DNA of 64,000 nucleotides, from the NCBI GenBank assembly GCA_946902985.2, contig OX336395.1, forward strand, positions 15,788,708-15,852,707, written 5' to 3'. The position numbers were made by a program, and so were the translations under genes. Below the pieces are notes generated by a model that saw only the letters and a program-made list of their open reading frames with translations, searched no databases and had not been told where the DNA came from. The stretch comes from Meconema thalassinum. Taxonomy: Eukaryota; Arthropoda; Insecta; Orthoptera; Tettigoniidae. Positions 43,121 through 52,900 of this stretch are shown here, piece by piece (position 1 is the stretch's first letter; every line of letters starts with the position of its first letter).

Positions 43121-43936
43121 TGGCTTACGAAAACGCTGTGTCCTAAAGATCCATCCTCTTTCTTGGTGACGAGAACATCTAAAAAAGGTATTTTGCCGTC
43201 AGATTCCTTTTCCATGGTGAAACAAATAGAAGGGTGCTGGAGATTAAGGTGATCCAGGAAATGGCTAAGATTTTCCTCACCTTCCGTCCAAACAACGAAC
43301 GTGTCATCCACATAACGCCACCAGATCGTCGGTTTGAAAGGAGCCGACGACAAAGCTTTCTCTTCAAAGTTCTCCATGAAGAAATTAGCCACAACAGGAG
43401 AGAGAGGACTACCCATGGCCACACCATCAGTCTGCTCATAAAAATTCCCATTCCATAGAAAGTAGGAGGAGGTCATGCAGTGATAAAAAAAAGTCTTGTG
43501 ATGTCTTCAGGAAAAAAGCCATTAATGAGAGACATAACACCATCAATAGGTACTCTCGTAAACAGATACACCACGTCGAGACTCACTAGAATATCACCCG
43601 GCAGAAGTGTTATAGCTTTTAACTTTTCCACGAAGTGTGTGGAATCCTTAATGTACGAAGGCGTGTTGCCCAGAAGCGGCTGAAGTAGTCTACCTAAGTA
43701 TTTGGAAAGGGAATATGTAGGAGAACCAATCGTACTAACAATAGGTCTAAGAGGAACATCTTCCTTGTGTATTTTAGGAAGACCATAGAGTCTCGGAGGA
43801 GTAGCATCCCCTGGAAGGAGAGTCTTCGCTGCATCTGCTGAAATAGATGATTGCTTGATCAATTTGACGGTGACATTTGAGTAGCGAGTAGTAGGATCAC
43901 GACTATTAATCCTATATACAGGATCTGATAACAAAG
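43120..43936 (-). pseudogene. PLE reverse transcriptase
   Basis: First frame, 43934 down to 43473: PRLYGLPKIHKEDVPLRPIV, IGSPTYSLSKYLGRLLQPLL and DILVSLDVVYLFTRVPI (catalytic Asp in SLDV). A frameshift near 43475 leads to the second frame, MTSSYFLWNGNFYEQ, TDGVAMGSPLSPVVANFFME and IWWRYVDDTFVVW (catalytic YVDD), then a thumb region (LQHPSICFTMEKESDG, IPFLDVLVTKKEDGS). Another frameshift near 43125 leads into the linker RKPIHTNRYLHASSHHHRAQ. All are standard PLE blocks. About 100 or more N-terminal residues are missing. Confidence 0.9.
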
Positions 43937-44337
43937 GTCAATCAAATAAGATTTTAAAAAAGTGTTTTGAGGAATTAATTTCCAGAAAGCTGGAAATTGT
44001 TTTACTACCTTCGTTTGGTCCTAAATGCGTGTAATCCGAGTTTGCACCATCCCAAGAGTTGTGCATAACTTTTGGGACCCAAATAACCTCGACATTTTCC
44101 CTCTTTTTCAGGTTTTTGCTTGTAACTCGAGAACGGTATTTAGGGCGTAAAATATTTATCAGCTCAATATTAAAGAAGGTGATATTCTGCGCCGACTGAA
44201 CATATAAAACTTGAAATTCGGTTCATTGGTACAGCCGAAATCAAAAGTTCAAAACTGGGACAATTTCTCATTTAGGCGCAAACTTACATTTTGCGACTTT
44301 CAAAGACCACATACATTAGGTATAGTTCTCCTGTTGA
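43937..44337 (+). repeat. left long terminal inverted repeat
   Basis: Pairs with 45823-46218 in inverted orientation. The extreme end (TCAATCAAATAAGATTTT) matches the other arm only partly, so the true terminus may lie a few bases either side. Confidence 0.85.
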
Positions 44338-44427
44338 ACTCTGAACTCGTGAAAATAAAATCAGCTCTTTCATACAAAGTTGTTATACCAACTCGACCAA
44401 TATGTACGAAACAGCTGATTTTTCAGA

Positions 44428-45322
44428 AGGTCTGACGAGTTATGGTCTGGTGTATTCACTGATCAGACGATTGAGCAGGTGGTAATGAGCTCTCTGAAAG
44501 CGGTACAAGTGGAAGACTTTTGTGGCGTGACGTATGGTACTTCAGAGCAGCACGCTAGGTTTTCAAAGGTACAGAGGGACGATGCAGATGTTGCGATCCT
44601 TCTTGACAGGTTTTCATCGCACTATCCCATCCCAACTGGACAATTTGTGGTGTCCATTAGCACAGGAGTAACTGGCGATGTGAAAATTGACTGCCATGAA
44701 GCGTTTGAAAAAGGGATTCATTGTATTGCTAAGATTATTGGCAACGACTTCAGTAATGTCAAGTTTCTACGAAAAACAGAGTAGCTCCTCTTAAAGCTTT
44801 CAACACGAAAGTCAGGATTCACCAGTATATCCAGATCCCTCCTAAAGCCAACTTTCAATCAAGCCTCTCTACCATCAACAAACGCAGCCGCCACCCAACA
44901 TATTCTGCGTGTCTACCACCAAATCCAAGGCTGGTGTGATAGACCAAAGGATCCTCTCAGCTGGGATTGGAAGAGGACGGACCATGGCCTGCTCCCCACC
45001 ATGAACACCAATGATCTAGCTCCAGCTGAAATCCTCAACACAGTGTCCTGCGGATGTAAGAAGGGGTGTGCAGGGAGTTGCAGCCGCCGGAAAGTTGGAA
45101 TAATGTTCAACAATTTGTCTCAACTGCCACCGCCAGTCCTGCTCGAATTCAGCACCATTCGAGGATAAGGGTGTGTCCCACATGCCGATCGCCGCAAAAG
45201 CAGAAATAGGTGAGGACAGTCCCTTTGCATATGATCTCGATGAGCAGCGGCTCGACATGCCAGCCGAGCTTGAGAGCTTTGTAGATGAAGGACCATCGAC
45301 ATATAAGAAAATGCGAGCATGA
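44428..45322 (+). pseudogene. decayed Cys-rich multicopy arthropod protein of unknown function
   Basis: Inside the long-TIR element. The frame reads RSDELWSGVFTDQTIEQVV, GVTYGTSEQHARFSKVQRDD, STGVTGDVKIDCHEAFEKGI and IIGNDFSNVKFLRK, then a TAG at 44782-44784. The same frame goes on with RVYHQIQGWCDRPKDPLSWD, NDLAPAEILNTVSCGCKKGC and AGSCSRRKVGI to a TAA at 45166-45168. A tail in another frame (EDSPFAYDLDEQRLDMPAEL) ends at 45322. I recognise it as a multicopy, uncharacterised arthropod family ending in a CxCxxGC...CxCRKxGLxC cluster (recall, not searched). Here the middle of the N-terminal region is deleted and several C-terminal cysteines are lost. No function can be assigned. Confidence 0.6.
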
Positions 45323-45822
45323 ATGCTGCCTTATTTTCTGCTGCATGACTATTGATTTCTATAACATGTTTCTATTCATATTTTATTAATGTATGTCAAT
45401 TTTCAATGTTCCTATTACTGTATTAATTAATATTAATAATGGTTACTAATTAAAGAAGTTCAATATACAACTTTGTTCTAATTAAAATGTTTTTCATTCG
45501 TACTACTCCGAATCACTACTCAGAGTGTCTACATTTATATAACTAGTTTACTGATTTGCGTATATCTTAGATATTTGAATTGAAATGTTCTTAGCAGTGA
45601 TCTGAGTAGGTAGATTGAATTTTCGTACTTACATCATTATGTCATAACACGAACATGCCTTTTATCAGAAAGTTTCGGTATTTTCGGAATTTCATTATAT
45701 ATTATTAATGTTGTAATTAAATTAGTTAACTAGTCATTTGAAATTAAAAGGACTTATCAAAATTGTCTATATAACGTGAAATTTTATTATCTACAGCTCT
45801 ACAACTTTTATTCTATGGGTTT

Positions 45823-46218
45823 TTCAACAGGAGAATCTGTTTCAAAGATATGTGGTCTTAGAAAGTCGCAAAATGTAAGTTTAAACCTAAACGAGATGTT
45901 TTTCCAGTTTTGAACCTTCGATTTCGGCTATAACTGTGAACCAATTTTGAAGGTTCAGATGTCCATTCGGCGCAGAATTTAACCTTCTTTAATATGGAAC
46001 TGATTAATATTTTCCGTCCGATGTATCGTTTTCGAGCTACAAGCAAAAACCTGAAGAACGAGGAAACAATTTCAACGTTATTTGGGTCCCAAAAGTTATG
46101 CACACCTCTTGGGATGGTGCAAACTCGGATTAGCCTACATGCATTTAGGACCAAACGAAGGTATTAAAACGATTTCCAGATTTCTGGAAATTAATTCCTC
46201 GAAAAATTCTAATTTGAC
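45823..46218 (-). repeat. right long terminal inverted repeat
   Basis: Inverted copy of 43937-44337. It begins inside with TTCAACAGGAG and ends TCTAATTTGACTG. Small insertions and deletions separate the arms, so they are no longer being homogenised. Confidence 0.85.
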
Positions 46219-46937
46219 TGGGATATTAGCACAAAAACCGTATTTATTGCCCCTTCGCTGAAGGAGCTAGCCACATTTATTACCACGTATACTTCAGGAG
46301 ATAACGCACGCGGGAAGTCAGTTGACTGCAGCATGTTCAAAGAATACCTATTATAAATGCAGTTATTCATGGTACTTAAACTTATCGAGCTCATCTGAGA
46401 AGGAATGGTTCCTGCGTTGGCTTCGTTACATTAGTTAAATTGCTGTGTGTCTGGAAATGAAACAAAAAAATACATGGATCGGCCAGTGGCATTTTTATCA
46501 GATGCTCCCTCGACCGATATATCGGCTCCTTAAGGACTAATCCATAGCGGCGAGAATCTATAATCTACGAAGATAGATTAGTTTGTGGGAACAATACTAT
46601 ATTTGATGATGGTATAGTCATATCTAAGTTTTGCGACATTAAAATTAATAGTTATTTTTTCAGCTTAATGCCTTAATACGTTTCAGTAATAGTTACCACA
46701 CTCACTACGTTTCCTAACGGGTTTTCTTGTATTTTGCTTTCAGAGGGCAGCACTGCAGGTTTGATGGTGTTTTGAAGAGCAATTTATCTTGTTTATTTGG
46801 ATCTGATGATGCTCGCTTGACGAACAAAATCATGTCGTCCCTTCTTCAATAGTCCTCAATAATGTTTATAAATCTTAATCCTTTGTAATTTAGTTCAGTT
46901 TCTTTTCACATTTTCCAGTAATTGGAATGATTCTGAT
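46219..46937. other. non-coding, nothing recognised
   Basis: AT-rich sequence between the long-TIR element and the 78-bp array. No frame with a motif, no repeat seen. Confidence 0.4.
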
Positions 46938-48033
46938 GTTGACCGACTGTAAGACACAATATTAATTGTTAATGTGGCAACACTGTAGAATGGCTTCAAG
47001 GCTGTCTTTATTTTAAGTTGACCGACTAAAGATACAATATTAATTGTTAATGTGGCAACACTGAAGAATGGCTTCAAGGCTGTCTTTATTTTAAGTTGAC
47101 CAACTAAAGATACAATATTAATTGTTAATGTGGCAACACTGAAGAATGGCTTCAAGGCTGTCTTTATTTTAAGTTGACCGACTAAAGATACAATATTAAT
47201 TGTTAATATGGCAACACTGAAGAATGGCTTCAAGGCTGTCTTTATTGTTATGTTGACCGACTGAAGATACAATATTAATTGTTAATGTGGCAACACTGTG
47301 GAATGACTTCAAGGCGGTCTTTATTGTTATGTTGACTGACTGAAGATACAATATTAATTGTTAATGTGGCAACACTGTGGAATGGCTTCAAGGTTGTCTT
47401 TATTGTTATGTTGGCCGACTGAAGATACAATATTAATTGTTAATGTGGCAACACTGTAGAATGGCTTCAAGGCTGTCTTTATTGTTATGTTGACTGACTG
47501 GAAGACACAATATTAATTGTTAATATGGCAACACTGTAGAATGGCTTCAAGGCGGTCTTTATTGTTATGTTGGCCGACTGAAGATACAATATTAATTGTT
47601 AATACGGCAACACTGAAGAATGGCTTCAAGGCTGTCTTTATTGTTATGTTGACCGACTGGAAGATACAATATTAATTGTTAATATGGCAACACTGTAGAA
47701 TGGCTTCAAGGCTGTCTTTATTTTATGTTGACCGACTAATGACACAATATTAATTGTTAATGTGGCAACACTGAAGAATGGCTTCAAGGCTGTCTTTATT
47801 GTTATGTTGACCTACTAAAGACACAATATTAATTGTTAATATGGCAACACTGAAGAATGGCTTCAAGGCGGTCTTTATTTTAAGTTGACCGACTAAAGAT
47901 ACAATATTAATTGTTAATATGGCAACACTGAAGAATGGCTTCAAGGCGGTCTTAATTTTATGTTGACCGACTAAAGATACAATAATAATTGTTAATATGG
48001 CAACACTGTAGAATGGCTTCAAGGATGTCTTTA
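46938..48033. repeat. 78-79-bp tandem array, about 14 copies
   Basis: GTTGACCGACT recurs at 46938, 47017, 47095, 47173, 47252 and onward. Each unit continues with ACAATATTAATTGTTAAT, GGCAACACTG, AGAATGGCTTCAAGG and TGTCTTTATT. Each unit contains the small dyad TTAA-TTG-TTAA. Variants (TTTTAA or GTTAT before the next GTTGAC; GTAGAA, GAAGAA or GTGGAA) alternate along the array. The 78-bp units keep a frame, so minus-strand frames with repeated KIKTALKPFFSVA-type peptides appear. They have no independent support as proteins. Confidence 0.95.
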
Positions 48034-48603
48034 TTTTTATACTCACAAAGGAATTCAGGACAAACACTTTCGCATATTCTCCGACATTTCCTAGCAAGAA
48101 ACACGGTTTTATGATTGACATATGAAAAGCAGATTTTTGATCAGTGTAGGATGATATATTTCTATTTTGAAGCGCCTCTGTACCGGTTGATTATTGTTAG
48201 CAAATACGTTTTTGACTAGAAACGTGCAGACAACTGCGTCATAATTGAAATACTACTGGTAGCGTGTCCATACTAGCGCATTCTAGTAGTGGTGATAGTT
48301 GTCTAGGAATACGAAAGACAACTGAAAGGTTGAGCAATCTTAGTACAGTGTTGCAACATAAGTAGTTAAAAGTGAAGTGTTAACATCGCATAGGCGAGCT
48401 CCCGAGGGATACAGTAGTACGCACTTTTATGTATACTTTAAATTATCATCAACTTGACACAGGGCACGACTTTAATGCCCTAGGGACCGCTCACAGAGTG
48501 CATTTATACAGTATATTAAGATGTGTTAGTCATGTCGGAATGGAAGGTGAGCTCGACTGGATATTTCGACCAATATCTACCAACTGATGGGTAGAGTGTA
48601 TTT
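48034..48603. other. non-coding, nothing recognised
   Basis: Unique-looking sequence between the 78-bp array and the hAT-like region. No gene or repeat seen. Confidence 0.4.
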
Positions 48604-48628
48604 CAGGGCCCCCACATGCCCGGTGCTA

Positions 48629-48646
48629 CCGTTGCTACGGCAACGG
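48629..48646. other. perfect hairpin upstream of the hAT-like frame
   Basis: CCGTTGC-TACG-GCAACGG, a 7-bp perfect stem with a four-base loop, within GC-rich sequence. It lies just inside CAGGGCCCCCACATGCCCGG at 48604, which resembles a hAT terminus (CAGGG). No matching 3' terminus is visible, so the end assignment is tentative. Confidence 0.5.
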
Positions 48647-48932
48647 GGCCCGCAAGGACGGGGAAAAATACAAAGTGGAATATTTTTAATAAATCGTAGA
48701 AAGAAAACAATAATTAAATCACTAGGACTAGATTTATGTGTATCAATGAAATATTACATCCGAGTAAAATAAATTGGTTCATTGGATATGCAGCGCGTTG
48801 CGTACAACAGCTGTCAGTAACACGTGACACAGTGCGTGTGCAGAAGCAGAACACTGCCCGCCGGGCCTGCCCTCTGCGACTCGGCTCAAGGTCAATGACG
48901 TTGCTACCCCTCTCCCTCACACCGCGGCCCGC

Positions 48933-48994
48933 TGACGTCACCCTAACAGGTGCTTGCAGTGTGTTTCCGCCGCATGACAGTTTGTGTATATAAG
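48933..48994 (+). promoter_or_regulatory. candidate promoter: CRE palindrome and TATA box
   Basis: TGACGTCA (48933-48940) is a perfect cAMP-response-element palindrome, in a locally GC-rich stretch (CCGCGGCCCGC). TATATAAG (48987-48994) lies 28-35 bases upstream of the ATG at 49022, so initiation would fall close to the ATG. Inferred from sequence only. Confidence 0.55.
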
Positions 48995-49021
48995 AGTTGC
49001 TTTACTATAGCATTAATCATT

Positions 49022-49438
49022 ATGTCTACATGTAATTTCAAGCACAAATCCGGGGCGCAAAATCGGAAGTTAAAAGCCATTATAGATGCAAAATGGGTCT
49101 TGGGCCGGCAGAATATTACAACGTTTTTTAAAAAGAATGATGGTAGTGATAGCCGTTCTCATTGTGATGATGCTGCAAGTGTTAGGTGTGACAGTTTATC
49201 TACTTGTAAAACTACTGATGATAGTGTGTCTGTGTCCAGTGAATTAATGTTTGAAACTGATGACAATACAGGCAAGATTTCCTCTGAGGTGCAGCAGGTA
49301 GGACAAGTTGTAGATTCAATCAATACGGGTAGTAATAACGAAAACGATATTTCAAATGACGAGAGTTCTAACAATGATAAGCCAATTTTAGATTTTACCG
49401 ACCCAGGCATATGGTCGGAAATAATTAGTGATATTTGA
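49022..49438 (+). CDS. N-terminal part of a hAT-type (TTF/ZMYM1-like) transposase-family protein
   Basis: The 138-residue frame starts at the ATG 49022, the first downstream of the TATA box, and ends at TGA 49436-49438. The N-terminus NFKHKSGAQNRKLKAI matches the KxxSGAxKRK basic entry of ZMYM1-like/hAT transposase-family proteins, followed by NITTFFKKND. A long acidic, Ser/Asn-rich linker follows (about residues 45-120). The end, DFTDPGIWSEIISD, matches the HSDPxxWPxIxSD motif that precedes the TTF-type zinc finger in these proteins. The zinc finger, the catalytic DDE region and the dimerisation domain are absent, so this is a truncated copy or a first exon whose continuation is not seen before the gap. 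The linker is open and not repetitive. Confidence 0.55.
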   Translation: MSTCNFKHKSGAQNRKLKAIIDAKWVLGRQNITTFFKKNDGSDSRSHCDDAASVRCDSLSTCKTTDDSVSVSSELMFETDDNTGKISSEVQQVGQVVDSINTGSNNENDISNDESSNNDKPILDFTDPGIWSEIISDI

Positions 49439-49731
49439 CAGGGCGCAGGTGGGGGAATGGTCCGCTCTTACTGCAGCTCGCCATTAGTTGGCAAACCCCA
49501 ACAGGAGAACACCCAAAGATTAAGGAAGGTGGAGAAGAGGAAACCCACAGACTCGTCTACAGAAGCCCCCCGATAACCTACAGGACTACCAGCGGCGAAA
49601 TGATGCCACAATAGCTCAATATAAATAAAATTTAATCTTTAAGGAACAGCTCAACAAGAGGAACAGAAAATGCATCAGCACCCATAAAATACTAAAACTT
49701 ACACAAAAACCTACCTACAACTCTCACTGGA
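49439..49731. other. unassigned sequence up to the assembly gap
   Basis: A + frame shows LQDYQRRNDATIAQYK and NKRNRKCISTHKILKLTQKP with a stop between them. It is basic and retroelement-like in feel but not identified. Confidence 0.3.
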
Positions 49732-49931
49732 NNNNNNNNNNNNNNNNNNNNNNNNNNNNNNNNNNNNNNNNNNNNNNNNNNNNNNNNNNNNNNNNNNNNN
49801 NNNNNNNNNNNNNNNNNNNNNNNNNNNNNNNNNNNNNNNNNNNNNNNNNNNNNNNNNNNNNNNNNNNNNNNNNNNNNNNNNNNNNNNNNNNNNNNNNNNN
49901 NNNNNNNNNNNNNNNNNNNNNNNNNNNNNNN
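49732..49931. other. assembly gap, 200 N
   Basis: Exactly 200 undetermined bases, a conventional scaffolding gap size. Unique sequence lies on the left and satellite on the right, so the true distance and even the adjacency are not established. Confidence 0.99.
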
Positions 49932-52900
49932 TTGTGACAGCGATCAATAACCACATAAACAGCGCTGTTATAGTCCAGCCGGTGCTTGCGAATAGTAATC
50001 ATGTTGATGCCGCCAGTCACAGTTCAGCGTGTGACAGCGATCAGTAACCACATAAACAGCGCTGTTATAGTCCAGCCGGTGCTTGCGAATAGTAATCATG
50101 TTGATGCGCCAGTCACAGTTCAGCGTGTGACAGCGATCAATAACCACATAAACAGCGCTGTTATAGTCCAGCCGGTGCTTGCGAATAGTAATCATGTTGA
50201 TGCCGCCAGTCACAGTTCAGCGTGTGACAGCGATCAATAACCACATATACAGCGCTGTTATAGTCCAGCCGGTGCTTGCGAATAGTAATCATGTTGATGC
50301 CGCCAGTCACAGTTCAGCGTGTGACAGCGATCAATAACCACATAAACAGCGCTGTTATAGTCCAGCCGGTGCTATCGAATAGTAATCATGTTCATGCCGC
50401 CAGTCACAGTTCAGCGTGTGACAGCGATCAATATACACATAAACAGCGCTGTTATAGTCCAGCCGGTGCTTGCGAATAGTAATCATGTTGATGCCGCCAG
50501 TCACAGTTCAGCGTGTGACAGCGATCAATAACCACATAAACAGCGCTGTTATAGTCCAGCCGGTGCTTGCGAATAGTAATCATGTTGATGCCGCCAGTCA
50601 CAGTTCAGCGTGTGACAGCGATCAATAACCACATAAACAGGGCTGTTATAGTCCAGCCGGTGCCTGCGAATAGTAATCATGTTGATGCCGCCAGTCACAG
50701 TTCAGCGTGTGACAGCGATCTATAACCACATAAACAGCGCTGTTATAGTCCTGCCGGTGCTTGCGAATAGTAATCATGTTGATGCCGCCAGTCACAGTTC
50801 AGCGTGTGACAGCGATCAATATACACATAAACAGCGCTGTTATAGTCCAGCCGGTGCTTGCGAATAGTAATCATGTTGATGCCGCCAGTCACAGTTCAGC
50901 GTGTGACAGCGATCAATAACCACATAAACAGCGCTGTTATAGACCAGCCGGTGCTAGCGAATAGTAATCATGTTGATGCCGCCAGTCACAGTTCAGTGTG
51001 TGATAGCGATCAATAACCACATAAACAGCGCTGTTATAGTCCAGCCGGTGCTTGCAAATAGTATCATGTTGATGCCGCCAGTCACAGTTCAGCGTGTGAC
51101 AGCGATCAATAACCACATAAACAGCGCTGTTATAGTTCAGCCGGTGCTTGCGAATAGTAATCATGTTGATGCCGCCAGTCACAGTTCAGCGTGTGACAGC
51201 GATCAGTAACCACATAAACAGCGCTGTTATAGTCCAGCAGGTGCTTGCGAATAGTAATCATGTTGATGCCGCCAGTCACAGTTCAGCGTGTGACAGCGAT
51301 CAATAACCACATAAACAGCGCTGTTATAGTCCAGCCGGTGCTTGCGAATAGTATCATGTTGATGCCGCCAGTCACAGTTCAGCATGTGACAGCGATCAAT
51401 AACCACATAAACAGCGCTGTTATAGTCCAGCCGGTGCTTGCGAATAGTAATCATGTTGATGCCGCCAGTCACAGTTCAGCGTGTGACAGCGATCAGTAAC
51501 CACATAAACAGCGCTGTTATAGTCCAGCCGGTGCTTGCGAATAGTAATCATGTTGATGCCGCCAGTCACAGTTCAGCGTGTGACAGCGATCAATAACCAC
51601 AAAAACAGCGCTGTTATAGTCCAGCCGGTGCTTGCGAATAGTAATCATGTTGATGCCGCCAGTCACAGTTAAGCGTGTGACAGCGATCAATAACCACATA
51701 AACAGCGCTGTTATAGTCCAGCCGGTGCTTGCGAATAGTAATCATGTTGATGCCGCCAGTCACAGTTCAGCGTGTGACAGCGATCAATAACCACAAAAAC
51801 AGCGCTGTTATAGTCCAGCCGGTGCTTGCGAATAGTAATCATGTTGATGCCGCCAGTCACAGTTCAGCGTGTGACAGCGATCAATAACCACATAAACAGC
51901 CGGTGCTTGCGAATAGTAATCATGTTGATGCCGCCAGTCACAGTTCAGCGTGTGACAGCGATCAATAACCACATAAACAGCGCTGTTATAGTCCAGCCGG
52001 TGCTTGCGAATAGTAATCATGTTGATGCCGCCAGTCACAGTTCAGCGTGTGACAGCGATCAGTAACCACATAAACAGCGCTGTTATAGTCCAGCCGGTGC
52101 TTGCGAATAGTAATCATGTTGATGCCGCCAGTCACAGTTCAGTGTGTGACAGCGATCAGTAACCACATAAACAGGGCTGTTATAGTCCAGCCGGTGCTTG
52201 CGAATAGTAATCATGTTGATGCCGCCAGTCACAGTTCAGTGTGTGACAGCGATCAGTAACCACATAAACAGAGCTGTTATAGTCCAGCCGGTGCTTGCGA
52301 ATAGTAATCATGTTGAAGCCGCCAGTCACAGTTCAGCGTGTGACAGCGATCAATAACCACATAAACAGCCGGTGCTTGCGAATAGTAATCATGTTGATGC
52401 CGCCAGTCACAGTTAAGCGTGTGACAGCGATCAATAACCACATAAACAGCGCTGTTATAGTCCAGCCGGTGCTTGCGAATAGTAATCATGTTGATGCCGC
52501 CAGTCACAGTTCAGCGTGTGACAGCGATCAATAACCACAAAAACAGCGCTGTTATAGTCCAGCCGGTGCTTGCGAATAGTAATCATGTTGATGCCGCCAG
52601 TCACAGTTCAGCGTGTGACAGCGATCAATAACCACATAAACAGCGCTGTTATAGTCCAGCCGGTGCTTGCGAATAGTAATCATGTTGATGCCGCCAGTCA
52701 CAGTTCAGCCTGTGACAGCGATCAATAACCACATAAACAGCCGGTGCTTGCGAATAGTAATCATGTTGATGCCGCCAGTCACAGTTCAGCGTGTGACAGC
52801 GATCAATAACCACATAAACAGCGGGTGCTTGCGAATAGTAATCATGTTGTTGCCGCCAGTCACAGTTCAGCGTGTGACAGCGATCAATAACCACATAAAC

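Larger units (their letters stand above)
42170..43936 (-). mobile_element. Penelope-like element (PLE), 5'-truncated
   Basis: Minus-strand element with the two hallmarks of PLEs: a telomerase-like RT and a GIY-YIG endonuclease downstream of it. Its 3' region carries a hammerhead ribozyme (42244-42301). The RT begins part-way (LSDPVYRINSRD at 43934), so the 5' end is missing. The 3' end abuts the BEL LTR at 42169/42170 and the 5' break abuts the long-TIR element at about 43937. Confidence 0.9.
43937..46218. mobile_element. DNA element with about 400-bp terminal inverted repeats
   Basis: Sequence 43937-44337 is the inverse of 45823-46218 at roughly 80% identity. Shared phrases read inward from both ends: GAGGAATTAATTTCCAGAAA, ACCTTCGTTTGGTCCTAAAT, TCCGAGTTTGCACCATCCCA, ACTTTTGGGACCCAAATAAC, CAGGTTTTTGCTTGTA, AATATTAAAGAAGGT, TTCTGCGCCGA and AAACTTACATTTTGCGACTT. 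The 1.5-kb centre holds a decayed gene. No transposase is recognisable, so the superfamily is unknown. Its left edge directly abuts the truncated PLE. Confidence 0.85.

Noticed and set aside
44479..44784. A functional 101-codon gene inside the long-TIR element
   Set aside because: The family protein continues in the same frame beyond the TAG and again in another frame, so this is a fragment of a pseudogene.
48629..48646. Rho-independent terminator-like hairpin
   Set aside because: Animal context, no U-run follows, and it lies upstream of a frame near a possible hAT terminus.
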